Assembly: GCF_003473545.1 (NCBI RefSeq)
Contig: NZ_QUCM01000037.1
Coordinates: 1-13,395, forward strand
Length of the DNA stretch: 13,395 bases
Origin: Clostridium sp. AM22-11AC
Lineage (GTDB): Bacteria > Bacillota > Clostridia > Lachnospirales > Lachnospiraceae
Direction: 5' to 3'
Below, one piece after another: positions 1 through 5,457 of this stretch. Position numbers and translations under genes: made by a program. Positions within the stretch are counted from its first letter, which is position 1, and every line of letters begins with the position of its first letter. The notes below the pieces were generated by a model. It did no database searches and had not been told where the DNA came from. It saw nothing but the letters and a program-made list of their open reading frames with translations.

Positions 1-383
1 TGGAAATCACGCTTTAACAGATCCTCTGATTTTCTGGCTTCCCTGTCCGCTTTCGTGATCCCGTTCGGTTTGCGTCTGGGATGATGACTGATCCCAATCT
101 CTTCCATGACACGGTAAACAGTGCGTTCACTGGGAATATCCACACTTTTCGGCTGTTTCATCGTCAATGCCTGATACATGCGGGTACGGCCATACGTATC
201 ATTGCAGATATCTTCTGTAAGTATATCTTTCATGGCATCTGCCAGTGGCTGATATTTCCATGGGCGGTCTTTCATGACAAGATACTGGTAATATCCCTGT
301 CTGCTGACATGGAGAACCCTGCAGAAAAAGGTAATATTTCCTTTGGAGCTGCCGTCTTTTGTTTTTAATGCAATAAACTTCAT
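1..383 (-). CDS. IS3-family transposase OrfB, N-terminal part (continues off window)
   Basis: This frame is open from an ATG at 383-381 to the window edge, about 127 codons, starting MKFIALKTKDGSS. It contains the HTH_21-type segment FFCRVLHVSRQGYYQYL near residues 19-35 and a TYGRTRMYQAL stretch, the counterpart of the YGYRR region found ahead of the catalytic core in IS3 OrfB proteins. The DDE integrase domain would follow and lies outside the window, so activity cannot be judged. The start codon overlaps the OrfA stop as ATGA. This suggests translational coupling, because no good A6G-type slippery heptamer is visible in the overlap (the sequence is GCAAAAACG). A frameshifted OrfAB product is still possible. 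No stop codon or disruption is seen in the visible part. Confidence 0.85.
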   Translation of the reverse strand, partial: MKFIALKTKDGSSKGNITFFCRVLHVSRQGYYQYLVMKDRPWKYQPLADAMKDILTEDICNDTYGRTRMYQALTMKQPKSVDIPSERTVYRVMEEIGISHHPRRKPNGITKADREARKSEDLLKRDF

Positions 384-727
384 TCTTTCGTTTTTGCTGA
401 CTTCAGACGGCTCGCGGCGAAAAAAGCACTGGCTTCCTCAAGAAAGTCGTTTTCTTTCTTTAAAAGTCTGATTTCCTTCTCCAATTCCTTTACCTGTTGA
501 CGGAGCCTTAAAAGTTCTTCATTAAGCGTCATGGCACTTTGTGGATTCTGTGAGCCAGCTCCAAGATCAAGATTGTCAAGACGGTTCGCATGTACCCAGC
601 CATACAGGGTATTCCCTGGCACTCCCAGTTCTTTAGCTGTCTTAGCTTGTCCGATTTCTTTAGCGAGTTTCACCGCCTGTACTTTGTATTCATGGTCATA
701 TTGTCTGTTTCCTGCCATTTTGTCCAC
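380..727 (-). CDS. IS3-family transposase OrfA (DNA-binding subunit)
   Basis: A protein of 115 residues, normal for IS3 OrfA. Residues ~8-50 form a helix-turn-helix of the IS3/IS911 type (YDHEYKVQAVKLAKE, then TAKELGVPGNTLYGWV) that recognises the IS ends. Residues ~68-100 are a leucine-zipper-like coiled coil (LNEELLRLRQQVKELEKEI) used for multimerisation in this family. The start may be M1 or M4 (MAGNRQYDHEYK); the upstream AAGGAGAGTGGACAAA places the binding site closer to M1. The gene ends in ATGA overlapping orfB. It looks intact. A TATAAT at 744-749 lies just upstream, but its distance to the TTGACA at 772-777 is 22 bp, too long for a standard promoter. Confidence 0.9.
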   Translation of the reverse strand: MDKMAGNRQYDHEYKVQAVKLAKEIGQAKTAKELGVPGNTLYGWVHANRLDNLDLGAGSQNPQSAMTLNEELLRLRQQVKELEKEIRLLKKENDFLEEASAFFAASRLKSAKTKE

Positions 728-769
728 TCTCCTTATCCTCTTGATTATATCTCAAATCCTTGAGAATGA

Positions 770-793
770 GGTGTCAACTTTTTTTATACCACA
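770..793 (-). repeat. Probable terminal inverted repeat of the IS3 element (orfA side)
   Basis: On the minus strand the sequence begins TGTGGTATAAAAAAAG and goes on to GTTGACACC, which starts with the 5'-TG expected of IS3 ends and lies about 45-65 bp before orfA. The matching right end is not in the window, so this is an assignment by position and style only. Confidence 0.5.
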
Positions 794-807
794 TCATTTT
801 TATCTCT

Positions 808-934
808 TATTCACGATAAAAGGGAAAAACCATTTGCAGGTTTTTCCCTTTCTGTTCGTGATATAAAAGGAATTTTTCACACTTATTTTATCCCTTGTTC
901 GTGATTAGAGGGAATGTTCGCGAAATAAAAGGAA
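808..934. repeat. Cluster of four ~20-bp direct repeats, consensus TGTTCGTGATATAAAAGGAA
   Basis: Four related copies occur on the plus strand in one orientation. They are at 808-826 (TATTCACGATAAAAGGGAA), 853-872 (TGTTCGTGATATAAAAGGAA), 896-914 (TGTTCGTGATTAGAGGGAA) and 915-934 (TGTTCGCGAAATAAAAGGAA). The last two abut each other. The repeats occupy the rsfS 3' flank, and the first overlaps the left arm of the terminator. The spacings are irregular (45, 43 and 19 bases), and the copies differ at several positions, so this is not a CRISPR array. A dispersed intergenic repeat family or a local duplication would both fit. Confidence 0.7.
819..851 (-). terminator. Intrinsic terminator after rsfS
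   Basis: A perfect 13-bp inverted repeat (819-831 with 839-851, loop 832-838) contains the arms GGGAAAAACC and GGTTTTTCCC. Read on the minus strand it is followed by TTTTATC. It lies about 95 bases past the rsfS stop codon and before the IS element, so it most likely ends the obg-yhbY-nadD-yqeK-rsfS transcript. The U-run begins inside the stem base, and the stem is mixed GC/AT. Confidence 0.8.
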
Positions 935-946
935 TTAAACAAACAT

Positions 947-1300
947 TTAATCAATCTCATTTACATCCACAAATGTCTTTCCATCTCTCCAGATACGCTC
1001 CAGATCATAGAACAGACGGTCTTCGCGGCAGAAAATATGCACGATAATATCTTTGTAGTCCATAAGAATCCAGTTTGCACTCTGATAGCCTTCGATCTGT
1101 TTGCATTCGCAGCCTGCTTTGCCAAGCATCTCTTCTACATTGTCAGCCATTGCCTGTACCTGGTTTGGGTTGCTTCCGTCTGCAATGATGAAATAATCAG
1201 CAAGAACAGATACAGACTGGATATCGATGATCTTGATATCCTGGCCCTTTTTATCACTTAACGCCTCGTAGGCGATCTTTACCATTTCCTTAGAATTCAT
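947..1300 (-). CDS. rsfS: Ribosome silencing factor RsfS (Iojap/DUF143 family)
   Basis: RsfS binds L14 on the 50S subunit and blocks joining with the 30S subunit, lowering translation when nutrients run short. The 117-residue length is typical. The family pattern is clear: an N-terminal helix (KEMVKIAYEALSDKKGQDI), the strand/helix core VSVLADYFIIADGSNPNQVQAMADNVEEM, then the conserved WILMDYKDIIVHIFCREDRLFYDLERIW region near residues 76-104. An AAGGAG site lies 8 bases before the ATG. The gene follows yqeK by 13 bases and is the last gene of the operon before the terminator at 819-851. No disruption is seen. Confidence 0.95.
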   Translation of the reverse strand: MNSKEMVKIAYEALSDKKGQDIKIIDIQSVSVLADYFIIADGSNPNQVQAMADNVEEMLGKAGCECKQIEGYQSANWILMDYKDIIVHIFCREDRLFYDLERIWRDGKTFVDVNEID

Positions 1301-1313
1301 TCTATTTCTCCTT

Positions 1314-1913
1314 TTACTTTTCGGCTGCTACCAGCTGCTTGAAGTACTCATAAGCTGTAGCGGTCATAGGATCAGCATCTGCGCCCTTCTTTGCAAGATA
1401 TTCCAGTGTACTTTTTAATATTTCATACATGGTCTGATCCAGGTCTTCATAGGCAAGCCTTCTCATCTGAGGCAGATTATCCGCTTTATAGCGTCTTGGT
1501 TCAATATAATCTGCAATATATACGATCTTATCCAGAACGGACATGTCCGCCTTACCTGTTGTATGACAGGCAATGGCACTTATGATCTCCGGATCTTCGA
1601 TCCCATATTTATTTTCAGCCAGCCAGGCACCGTACTTGGCGTGAAGTACCGGAAGTGCCTTCATTTCTGCATCAGTCACAGGAATTTTGTGGCTGATACA
1701 TTTCTTTAAGATAATCTCATCTGCAAAACGCTTACCGCAGTCATGCATCAGTCCTGCAAGTTCTGCCTTATCTATATCATATCCATAACGCATGGCAAGA
1801 TTCATACAGGTAAAAGATACGCTGAGTGAATGTTCATAACGCATAGGATCCAGTTTTGTTTTCAGTTTACTGCGCAGCATCATGATCTGGCTGCAATGAT
1901 TGCTCATCTGCAT
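1314..1913 (-). CDS. yqeK: HD-domain hydrolase YqeK (probable symmetrical Ap4A hydrolase)
   Basis: A 199-residue HD-superfamily metal-dependent phosphohydrolase. Candidate metal ligands are H28 (RYEHSLSV), H57-D58 (GLMHDCGKRF), H91, H117 (ACHTTGKADM) and D135 (VYIADYIEP). The YqeK family is known to split diadenosine tetraphosphate (Ap4A) into two ADP, and the conserved CHTTG and IADYIEPxR motifs are present. The gene sits between nadD and rsfS, its common place in Firmicutes. The ribosome binding site AAAGGAG overlaps the nadD stop codon, which suggests coupled translation. Start M1 is taken from that spacing; M3 or M11 are possible. In many relatives a lytR-type gene lies between yqeK and rsfS; here the two are directly adjacent. 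Confidence 0.92.
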   Translation of the reverse strand: MQMSNHCSQIMMLRSKLKTKLDPMRYEHSLSVSFTCMNLAMRYGYDIDKAELAGLMHDCGKRFADEIILKKCISHKIPVTDAEMKALPVLHAKYGAWLAENKYGIEDPEIISAIACHTTGKADMSVLDKIVYIADYIEPRRYKADNLPQMRRLAYEDLDQTMYEILKSTLEYLAKKGADADPMTATAYEYFKQLVAAEK

Positions 1914-1928
1914 AACTGTCTCGCTCCT

Positions 1929-2549
1929 TTAATCTTCAAAGGCTTCTCTGTAAAGTCCATGTATCCTGATATATCCGGCAACCGGACCTGGAACCAGATC
2001 TTTAATAGATTGTCCCAGCGCAACTGCTTTTCGTATCTGTCTGGAGGATACATCCATTTCTTCAAAACGTATCACTCCGATCCTGGCATCAAATTTTTCC
2101 TGCAGATATTTTACCTGCTTTTCAAAATTTGGATGTTCTTTTTCATAGGGTCTTGCTGCTGCCAGTAAAACTGCCTGTTTTATCACCAGTTCCGGATGAT
2201 ACCACTGTTCGATCTCATAAAGGGAGTCTGCACCTATGATAAAATAGAACTCATGCTGGGGATAAGCTTCCCTGAGCAATGTTAATGTCTGCGCTGTATA
2301 GGTGTTTCCTTCCCTTTTTAATTCAAAATCGGAATATACAAAATAGGAAACTGACGCAATTGCCAGCTTAACCATATCTTCCCGTTCTTTTCCTTGCGTC
2401 ACCAGACGGCTCTTCTTGTGAGGAGGATGGCCGGATGGCATAAACCAGATCTCATCCAGTTTAAACTGCTCATATGCCTGTTTCCCAAGGGCAAGATGGC
2501 CATTATGGACAGGATCAAAGGTTCCTCCCAAAATTCCTATTTTTGCCAT
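1929..2549 (-). CDS. nadD: Nicotinate-mononucleotide adenylyltransferase NadD
   Basis: NadD joins nicotinate mononucleotide and ATP to make deamido-NAD and pyrophosphate, a required cytoplasmic step of NAD synthesis. The 206-residue protein carries the nucleotidyltransferase signature GTFDPVHNGH at residues 9-18 and the second ATP-binding motif as VSSRQIRKA near 167-175, where many family members have ISSTxIR. The substrate-side segment FIIGADSL is also present. The ATG is preceded by AGAGG at about 6 bases. The gene follows yhbY by 25 bases, and its stop is 15 bases ahead of yqeK, so the genes are almost certainly co-transcribed. Confidence 0.96.
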   Translation of the reverse strand: MAKIGILGGTFDPVHNGHLALGKQAYEQFKLDEIWFMPSGHPPHKKSRLVTQGKEREDMVKLAIASVSYFVYSDFELKREGNTYTAQTLTLLREAYPQHEFYFIIGADSLYEIEQWYHPELVIKQAVLLAAARPYEKEHPNFEKQVKYLQEKFDARIGVIRFEEMDVSSRQIRKAVALGQSIKDLVPGPVAGYIRIHGLYREAFED

Positions 2550-2574
2550 GTCAAACCTCTGCGATCATCTGTGA

Positions 2575-2868
2575 TTAAGGTAATACGATCTTTCTCTTTG
2601 TCTCATCCTTTGCCGGACGATACAGTACGATCTTTCTTCCGATCACCTGTACTACTTCTGAATGAGTACGCTCGCCCAGTACTTCTGCGATCGATCTGCC
2701 ATCATCCAGACAGTTCTTTAATACAGTGATCTTTACAAGTTCTCTGGCTTCTAATGCTTCAGAAACAGCCTGTGTCACTTCTGGTGTAAGGCTGGACTTA
2801 CCGATCTGGAAGATCGGATCCAGGTTCATTGCAAGACCTTTTAAATAGGATCTCTGCTTACTTGTCAT
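2575..2868 (-). CDS. yhbY: YhbY-family RNA-binding protein (CRM domain)
   Basis: A single-domain CRM (KH-like fold) protein of 97 residues, the usual size. It begins MTSKQRSYLKGLAMNLDPIFQ, followed by the GxxG-like RNA-binding loop GKSSLT at residues 23-28 and the helix VTQAVSEALEARELVKI. The C-terminal part includes LGERTHSEVVQVIGRKIVLYRP. Family members associate with pre-50S particles and are linked to large-subunit assembly, which agrees with the position right after obg. The ribosome binding site AAAGGAG is 7 bases before the ATG. The detailed role in Clostridia is inferred. Confidence 0.93.
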   Translation of the reverse strand: MTSKQRSYLKGLAMNLDPIFQIGKSSLTPEVTQAVSEALEARELVKITVLKNCLDDGRSIAEVLGERTHSEVVQVIGRKIVLYRPAKDETKRKIVLP

Positions 2869-2915
2869 TGGTTTCTCCTTTATCTATATAAACGAATACG
2901 ATCAATAGTCACATT

Positions 2916-4205
2916 TTATTTGTAATAATCAAACTCCAGTCCATACATACGGACAGTGTCACCTTCACTGATACCGGCCTTTTCAAGGTCTTCTAAAATA
3001 CCGGTGTTCTTTAAGAACTTCTGGAAGAAATCAAATCCCTTCTCAGAGTCAAGGTTGGTATAACCAAGCATTTTTTCAATTCTTGGTCCTTCTACTACAT
3101 AAGCACCATCATCTGCTCTTGTAACAGTGTAAGGCAGGTTACGGTCGCCCTGGTACTCGATCTCAAATTCCTTCTGGAAAACAACCGGTGCGGAATCTAC
3201 TGTCTTTAACAGGTCATTTACATGCCATAACAGCTCTTTTACGCCCTGTCTGCTGACAGCGGAGATTGGGAATACCTTAATGCCCTTTGGCTCAAATTCT
3301 GCCTTTAATCTGGCAATGATGTCGTTGGAGTCATCTTCTGAGAAACAGGCATCCATTTTGTTAGCTGCGATCACCTGAGGACGCTTTAAAAGTTCCGGAT
3401 TATATGCTTCCAGTTCTTTATTGATCGTCAGAATGTCCTCTAACGGATCTCTTCCTTCTACAGATGCACCGTCTACTACATGGACTAATACTTTGGTACG
3501 CTCAATGTGGCGCAGGAAGGAATGTCCCAGTCCTACTCCCTCAGAAGCTCCCTCGATCAGTCCAGGAATATCTGCCATAACAAAACCTGCGCCATCACCC
3601 AGATCTACCACACCCAGATGTGGATTTAAGGTGGTAAAATGATAGTTTGCGATCTCAGGTCTTGCGTTGCTGACTACAGATAATAAAGTAGATTTTCCAA
3701 CATTTGGAAATCCTACCAGACCTACGTCTGCGATCACCTTAAGCTCCAGGGTGACCCACAGTTCCTGTCCAGGCTGTCCAGGCTGTGCATACTTGGGAAC
3801 CTGCATGGTGGAGGTTGCGAAATGCATGTTGCCAAGGCCGCCTTTTCCGCCTTTTAAAATAACTTCTCTTTTATTATCACCGGACATATCTGCAATGACT
3901 TTTCCGGATTCAAAATCTTTAATTACAGTACCTTCTGGTACTTTTACGATCAGATCATCGGCATCTGCTCCGTGACAGCGGCGCTTTCCGCCTTCCTGTC
4001 CGTCTTTTGCCACATATTTATGGATGTGACGGAAATCTACCAGTGTGTTTTTTCCGGTATCTACCTGGAAAATAACATCGCCGCCTCTTCCGCCGTCTCC
4101 GCCGTCAGGACCGCCATTAGGAACATACAGTTCTCTTCTGAAAGAAACATGACCGTCTCCGCCTTTACCGGACTTTATAAATACTTTTGCTCTATCTGCA
4201 AACAT
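2916..4205 (-). CDS. obg: Obg GTPase (ObgE/CgtA), 50S assembly factor
   Basis: Obg is a GTPase that works in late 50S assembly and stress signalling. With the start chosen here it has 429 residues in three domains. The glycine-rich Obg fold spans ~1-158 (KSGKGGDGHVSFRRE, PNGGPDGGDGGRGGD). The G domain has G1 GFPNVGKS at 165-172, a switch-I threonine near 191-192, G3 DIPG at 212-215, G4 NKMD at 282-285 and G5 SAVS near 315. A C-terminal OCT domain covers ~345-429. The ATG at 4205-4203 follows an ideal AGGAGGTG; the frame stays open 32 codons upstream, but that part runs through the terminator at 4282-4317 and has no Obg homology. No clear promoter is seen in the 77-base gap after that terminator, so read-through probably supplies part of expression. 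Confidence 0.97.
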   Translation of the reverse strand: MFADRAKVFIKSGKGGDGHVSFRRELYVPNGGPDGGDGGRGGDVIFQVDTGKNTLVDFRHIHKYVAKDGQEGGKRRCHGADADDLIVKVPEGTVIKDFESGKVIADMSGDNKREVILKGGKGGLGNMHFATSTMQVPKYAQPGQPGQELWVTLELKVIADVGLVGFPNVGKSTLLSVVSNARPEIANYHFTTLNPHLGVVDLGDGAGFVMADIPGLIEGASEGVGLGHSFLRHIERTKVLVHVVDGASVEGRDPLEDILTINKELEAYNPELLKRPQVIAANKMDACFSEDDSNDIIARLKAEFEPKGIKVFPISAVSRQGVKELLWHVNDLLKTVDSAPVVFQKEFEIEYQGDRNLPYTVTRADDGAYVVEGPRIEKMLGYTNLDSEKGFDFFQKFLKNTGILEDLEKAGISEGDTVRMYGLEFDYYK

Positions 4206-4281
4206 TATACAGCACCTCCTGTTGGTGTTGAATGTGAAGATCCCCAGTAACCAAACTATGCTTTTACCACTGAGGATACAG

Positions 4282-4317
4282 AAAAAAGGGGCTCCATACA
4301 TATTCGTATGGGGCCCT
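4282..4317 (-). terminator. Intrinsic terminator between rpmA and obg
   Basis: On the minus strand the arm GGGCCCCATAC pairs with GTATGGAGCCC across the loop GAATAT with a single C/A mismatch, followed directly by TTTTTTCTG. It starts about 6 bases past the rpmA stop and lies about 77 bases before the obg start. It should end most rplU-prp-rpmA transcripts while letting some polymerase continue into obg. Confidence 0.85.
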
Positions 4318-4322
4318 CAGAA

Positions 4323-4613
4323 TTACTCGTTGATTGCTCTTGGGTAAACAGAAACCTGTTTCTTGTCTCTGCCCTTTCTTTCAAACTTAACAACTCCGTC
4401 TACTAAAGCAAATAAGGTATCGTCGCCGCCCTTACCTACGTTGTTGCCAGGATGAATATGTGTACCGCGCTGTCTGTACAGGATGTTTCCTGCCAGTACG
4501 AACTGTCCATCAGCTCTCTTTGCGCCAAGTCTCTTGGACTCGGAATCACGGCCGTTCTTAGTAGAACCAACACCCTTTTTATGAGCGAATAACTGAAGGT
4601 TCATCTTTAACAT
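4323..4613 (-). CDS. rpmA: 50S ribosomal protein L27 with cleavable N-terminal extension
   Basis: L27 is a large-subunit protein whose N-terminus reaches the peptidyl transferase centre. The 96-residue product shows the core [18 protein letters not shown] and [22 protein letters not shown]. It begins [14 protein letters not shown], the Firmicutes-type extension that Prp removes. By analogy with Staphylococcus aureus, cleavage after F9 would leave AHKKG, matching the E. coli L27 start. The ribosome binding site AAGGAGGTG is built from the last codons of prp (its stop is TAA at 4617-4619), with the ATG 3 bases further on, so the two genes are translationally linked. Confidence 0.97.
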   Translation of the reverse strand: MLKMNLQLFAHKKGVGSTKNGRDSESKRLGAKRADGQFVLAGNILYRQRGTHIHPGNNVGKGGDDTLFALVDGVVKFERKGRDKKQVSVYPRAINE

Positions 4614-4616
4614 GTC

Positions 4617-4958
4617 TTACACCTCCTTAAATCGGATATTAATGTATGATTTTCCATAATCATTCTCAATATTCTGAAGTCCCAGAACAAGAGAATTCAT
4701 AAGGAGCTGTGACTCAGGGCTTATATCTGAAGTAAAGCGGAAGTCAAACTGAACGTCTTCCTGTCCTGCTATCCCTTCAAATCCGTCATCCGTAAATGTC
4801 TCTACTGAATTATAAAAATTAATAGCCAGTGCAGAAACTGCTGCGCAGATGATATCCTCACCTTCTTCAGCATAACCTGCATGCCCTTTAATCACGATCC
4901 CGCAGTAAAGATCATTGCCTGAATCTGTGGATTTCTTAAATACTGTCGTCTGGATCAT
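4617..4958 (-). CDS. prp: Ribosomal-processing cysteine protease Prp
   Basis: Prp cleaves the N-terminal extension of L27 and is essential where that extension exists. The 113-residue protein has the two catalytic residues of the family, H26 in IKGHAGYAEEGED and C38 in DIICAAVSALA. The position between rplU and rpmA is the classic one (formerly ysxB). No good Shine-Dalgarno sequence precedes the ATG: the 11-base gap after the rplU stop reads TTGTAAATGGT. Low expression or reinitiation after rplU is therefore likely, and suits an enzyme needed in smaller amounts than the ribosomal proteins beside it. The matching cleavable motif is present in the adjacent L27, so enzyme and substrate are both visible here. 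Confidence 0.95.
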   Translation of the reverse strand: MIQTTVFKKSTDSGNDLYCGIVIKGHAGYAEEGEDIICAAVSALAINFYNSVETFTDDGFEGIAGQEDVQFDFRFTSDISPESQLLMNSLVLGLQNIENDYGKSYINIRFKEV

Positions 4959-4969
4959 ACCATTTACAA

Positions 4970-5278
4970 TTAAGCGTTGATCTTTTCGATCTTAACCTGT
5001 GTAAAGAGCTGTCTGTGGCCGTTCTTTTTGTGATAGCCAGTTTTTCTCTTATACTTGTAAACGATAACTTTCTTTCCCTTGCCTTCCTTCTCAACTGTTG
5101 CTGTAACAGTTGCTCCGGCTACGGTTGGGCATCCAATCTGCAGTTCGCCGTTGTTAACAGCCAGCACCTGGTCAAATGTTACGGTCTCGCCTGCGCCTGC
5201 GCCCAGTCTTTCTACCTTAATGACATCGCCTTCTGCTACCTTGTACTGCTTTCCGCCTGTTGCAATAATCGCGTACAT
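4970..5278 (-). CDS. rplU: 50S ribosomal protein L21
   Basis: L21 binds 23S rRNA in the large subunit. The 102-residue protein begins [18 protein letters not shown] and contains [23 protein letters not shown] and the basic C-terminal [31 protein letters not shown], all hallmarks of L21. The frame stays open a further 53 codons upstream, but the start at 5278 is right: it follows TAGGAGGTG at 9 bases and gives normal L21 length, and the extra codons lie in the promoter and leader. It is the first gene of rplU-prp-rpmA, driven by the promoter at 5364-5392. Confidence 0.97.
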   Translation of the reverse strand: MYAIIATGGKQYKVAEGDVIKVERLGAGAGETVTFDQVLAVNNGELQIGCPTVAGATVTATVEKEGKGKKVIVYKYKRKTGYHKKNGHRQLFTQVKIEKINA

Positions 5279-5357
5279 AAAAAGGCACCTCCTATGTTCA
5301 TTACTCGCCAGCTTCGGTGTTTCTTTGCGAAATCTTTTACCTCGCTGTGCGGCATAC
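5279..5357 (-). ncRNA. Structured L21 leader (candidate autoregulatory 5' UTR)
   Basis: The ~79-base leader between the predicted start of transcription and rplU can fold by hand. Nested pairs are GCC/GGC (5351-5353 with 5307-5309), AGC/GCT (5344-5346 with 5310-5312), GGT/ACC (5339-5341 with 5316-5318) and a TTTC/GAAA hairpin (5329-5332 with 5320-5323) closing a GCAAA loop. L21 leaders in Firmicutes are a known RNA family (L21_leader) thought to bind L21 and repress the operon. Assignment to that family is by position and foldability; I could not run a covariance model. Confidence 0.6.
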
Positions 5358-5363
5358 TCAAGT

Positions 5364-5392
5364 ATAATAGCACCCGACTTTTCAAATGTCAA
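5364..5392 (-). promoter_or_regulatory. Strong sigma-A-type promoter of rplU-prp-rpmA
   Basis: On the minus strand a perfect -35 TTGACA (5392-5387) and a -10 TATTAT (5369-5364) are separated by exactly 17 bases. The -10 is preceded by TGC, giving an extended -10 (TGnTATTAT). Transcription should start near 5357. AT-rich sequence directly upstream of the -35 (AAAAAAATTAAAAATG) resembles an UP element. Confidence 0.88.
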
Positions 5393-5404
5393 GGACATTT
5401 TTAA

Positions 5405-5432
5405 TTTTTTTGGACTGCTTTTTTTGGACTGC
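5405..5432 (-). repeat. Perfect 14-bp tandem repeat with A7 tracts upstream of the rplU promoter
   Basis: On the minus strand GCAGTCCAAAAAAA occurs twice in a row without a mismatch (5432-5419 and 5418-5405). The second A-tract runs into the AT-rich block next to the -35 hexamer. This could be a duplicated UP-like element or bent DNA that boosts the ribosomal promoter, or simply a local duplication. No clear terminator for trkH is seen in the same gap (5393-5457). Confidence 0.75.
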
Positions 5433-5457
5433 GCCAATATATTTTATAGGGCTGTTT

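Larger units (their letters stand above)
1..793 (-). mobile_element. IS3-family insertion sequence, partial (cut by window edge)
   Basis: The segment holds an OrfA/OrfB transposase pair in the usual IS3 order, with OrfB running off the left window edge. The likely outer end lies near 770-793, where the minus strand begins TGTGGTATAAAAAAAG and continues into GTTGACACC. IS3 elements end in 5'-TG, which fits 793 as the terminal base. A TG start three bases further out, at 796, is also possible. The far end and any target-site duplication are outside the window, so the exact boundary is inferred. The element sits directly beyond the terminator of the rsfS operon, a place where insertion does little harm. 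Confidence 0.8.

Noticed and set aside
81..368. 95-codon open frame on the plus strand
   Set aside because: It lies wholly opposite the IS3 orfB frame, whose translation matches known transposase segments.
744..777. Promoter for the IS3 orfA (TTGACA at 772-777 with TATAAT at 744-749)
   Set aside because: The hexamers look good but the 22-base spacing is outside the usual 16-18 range; listed only as a possibility.
808..934. CRISPR array
   Set aside because: Spacing is 45, 43 and 19 bases, copies are imperfect, two abut without a spacer, and no cas gene is near.
4206..4301. N-terminal extension of obg (32 extra codons in frame)
   Set aside because: It runs into the rpmA terminator hairpin, has no Obg homology, and an ideal AGGAGGTG precedes the internal ATG at 4205.
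5279..5437. N-terminal extension of rplU (53 extra codons in frame)
   Set aside because: It spans the -35/-10 promoter and the leader; the canonical L21 start [12 protein letters not shown] with a strong ribosome binding site is at 5278.
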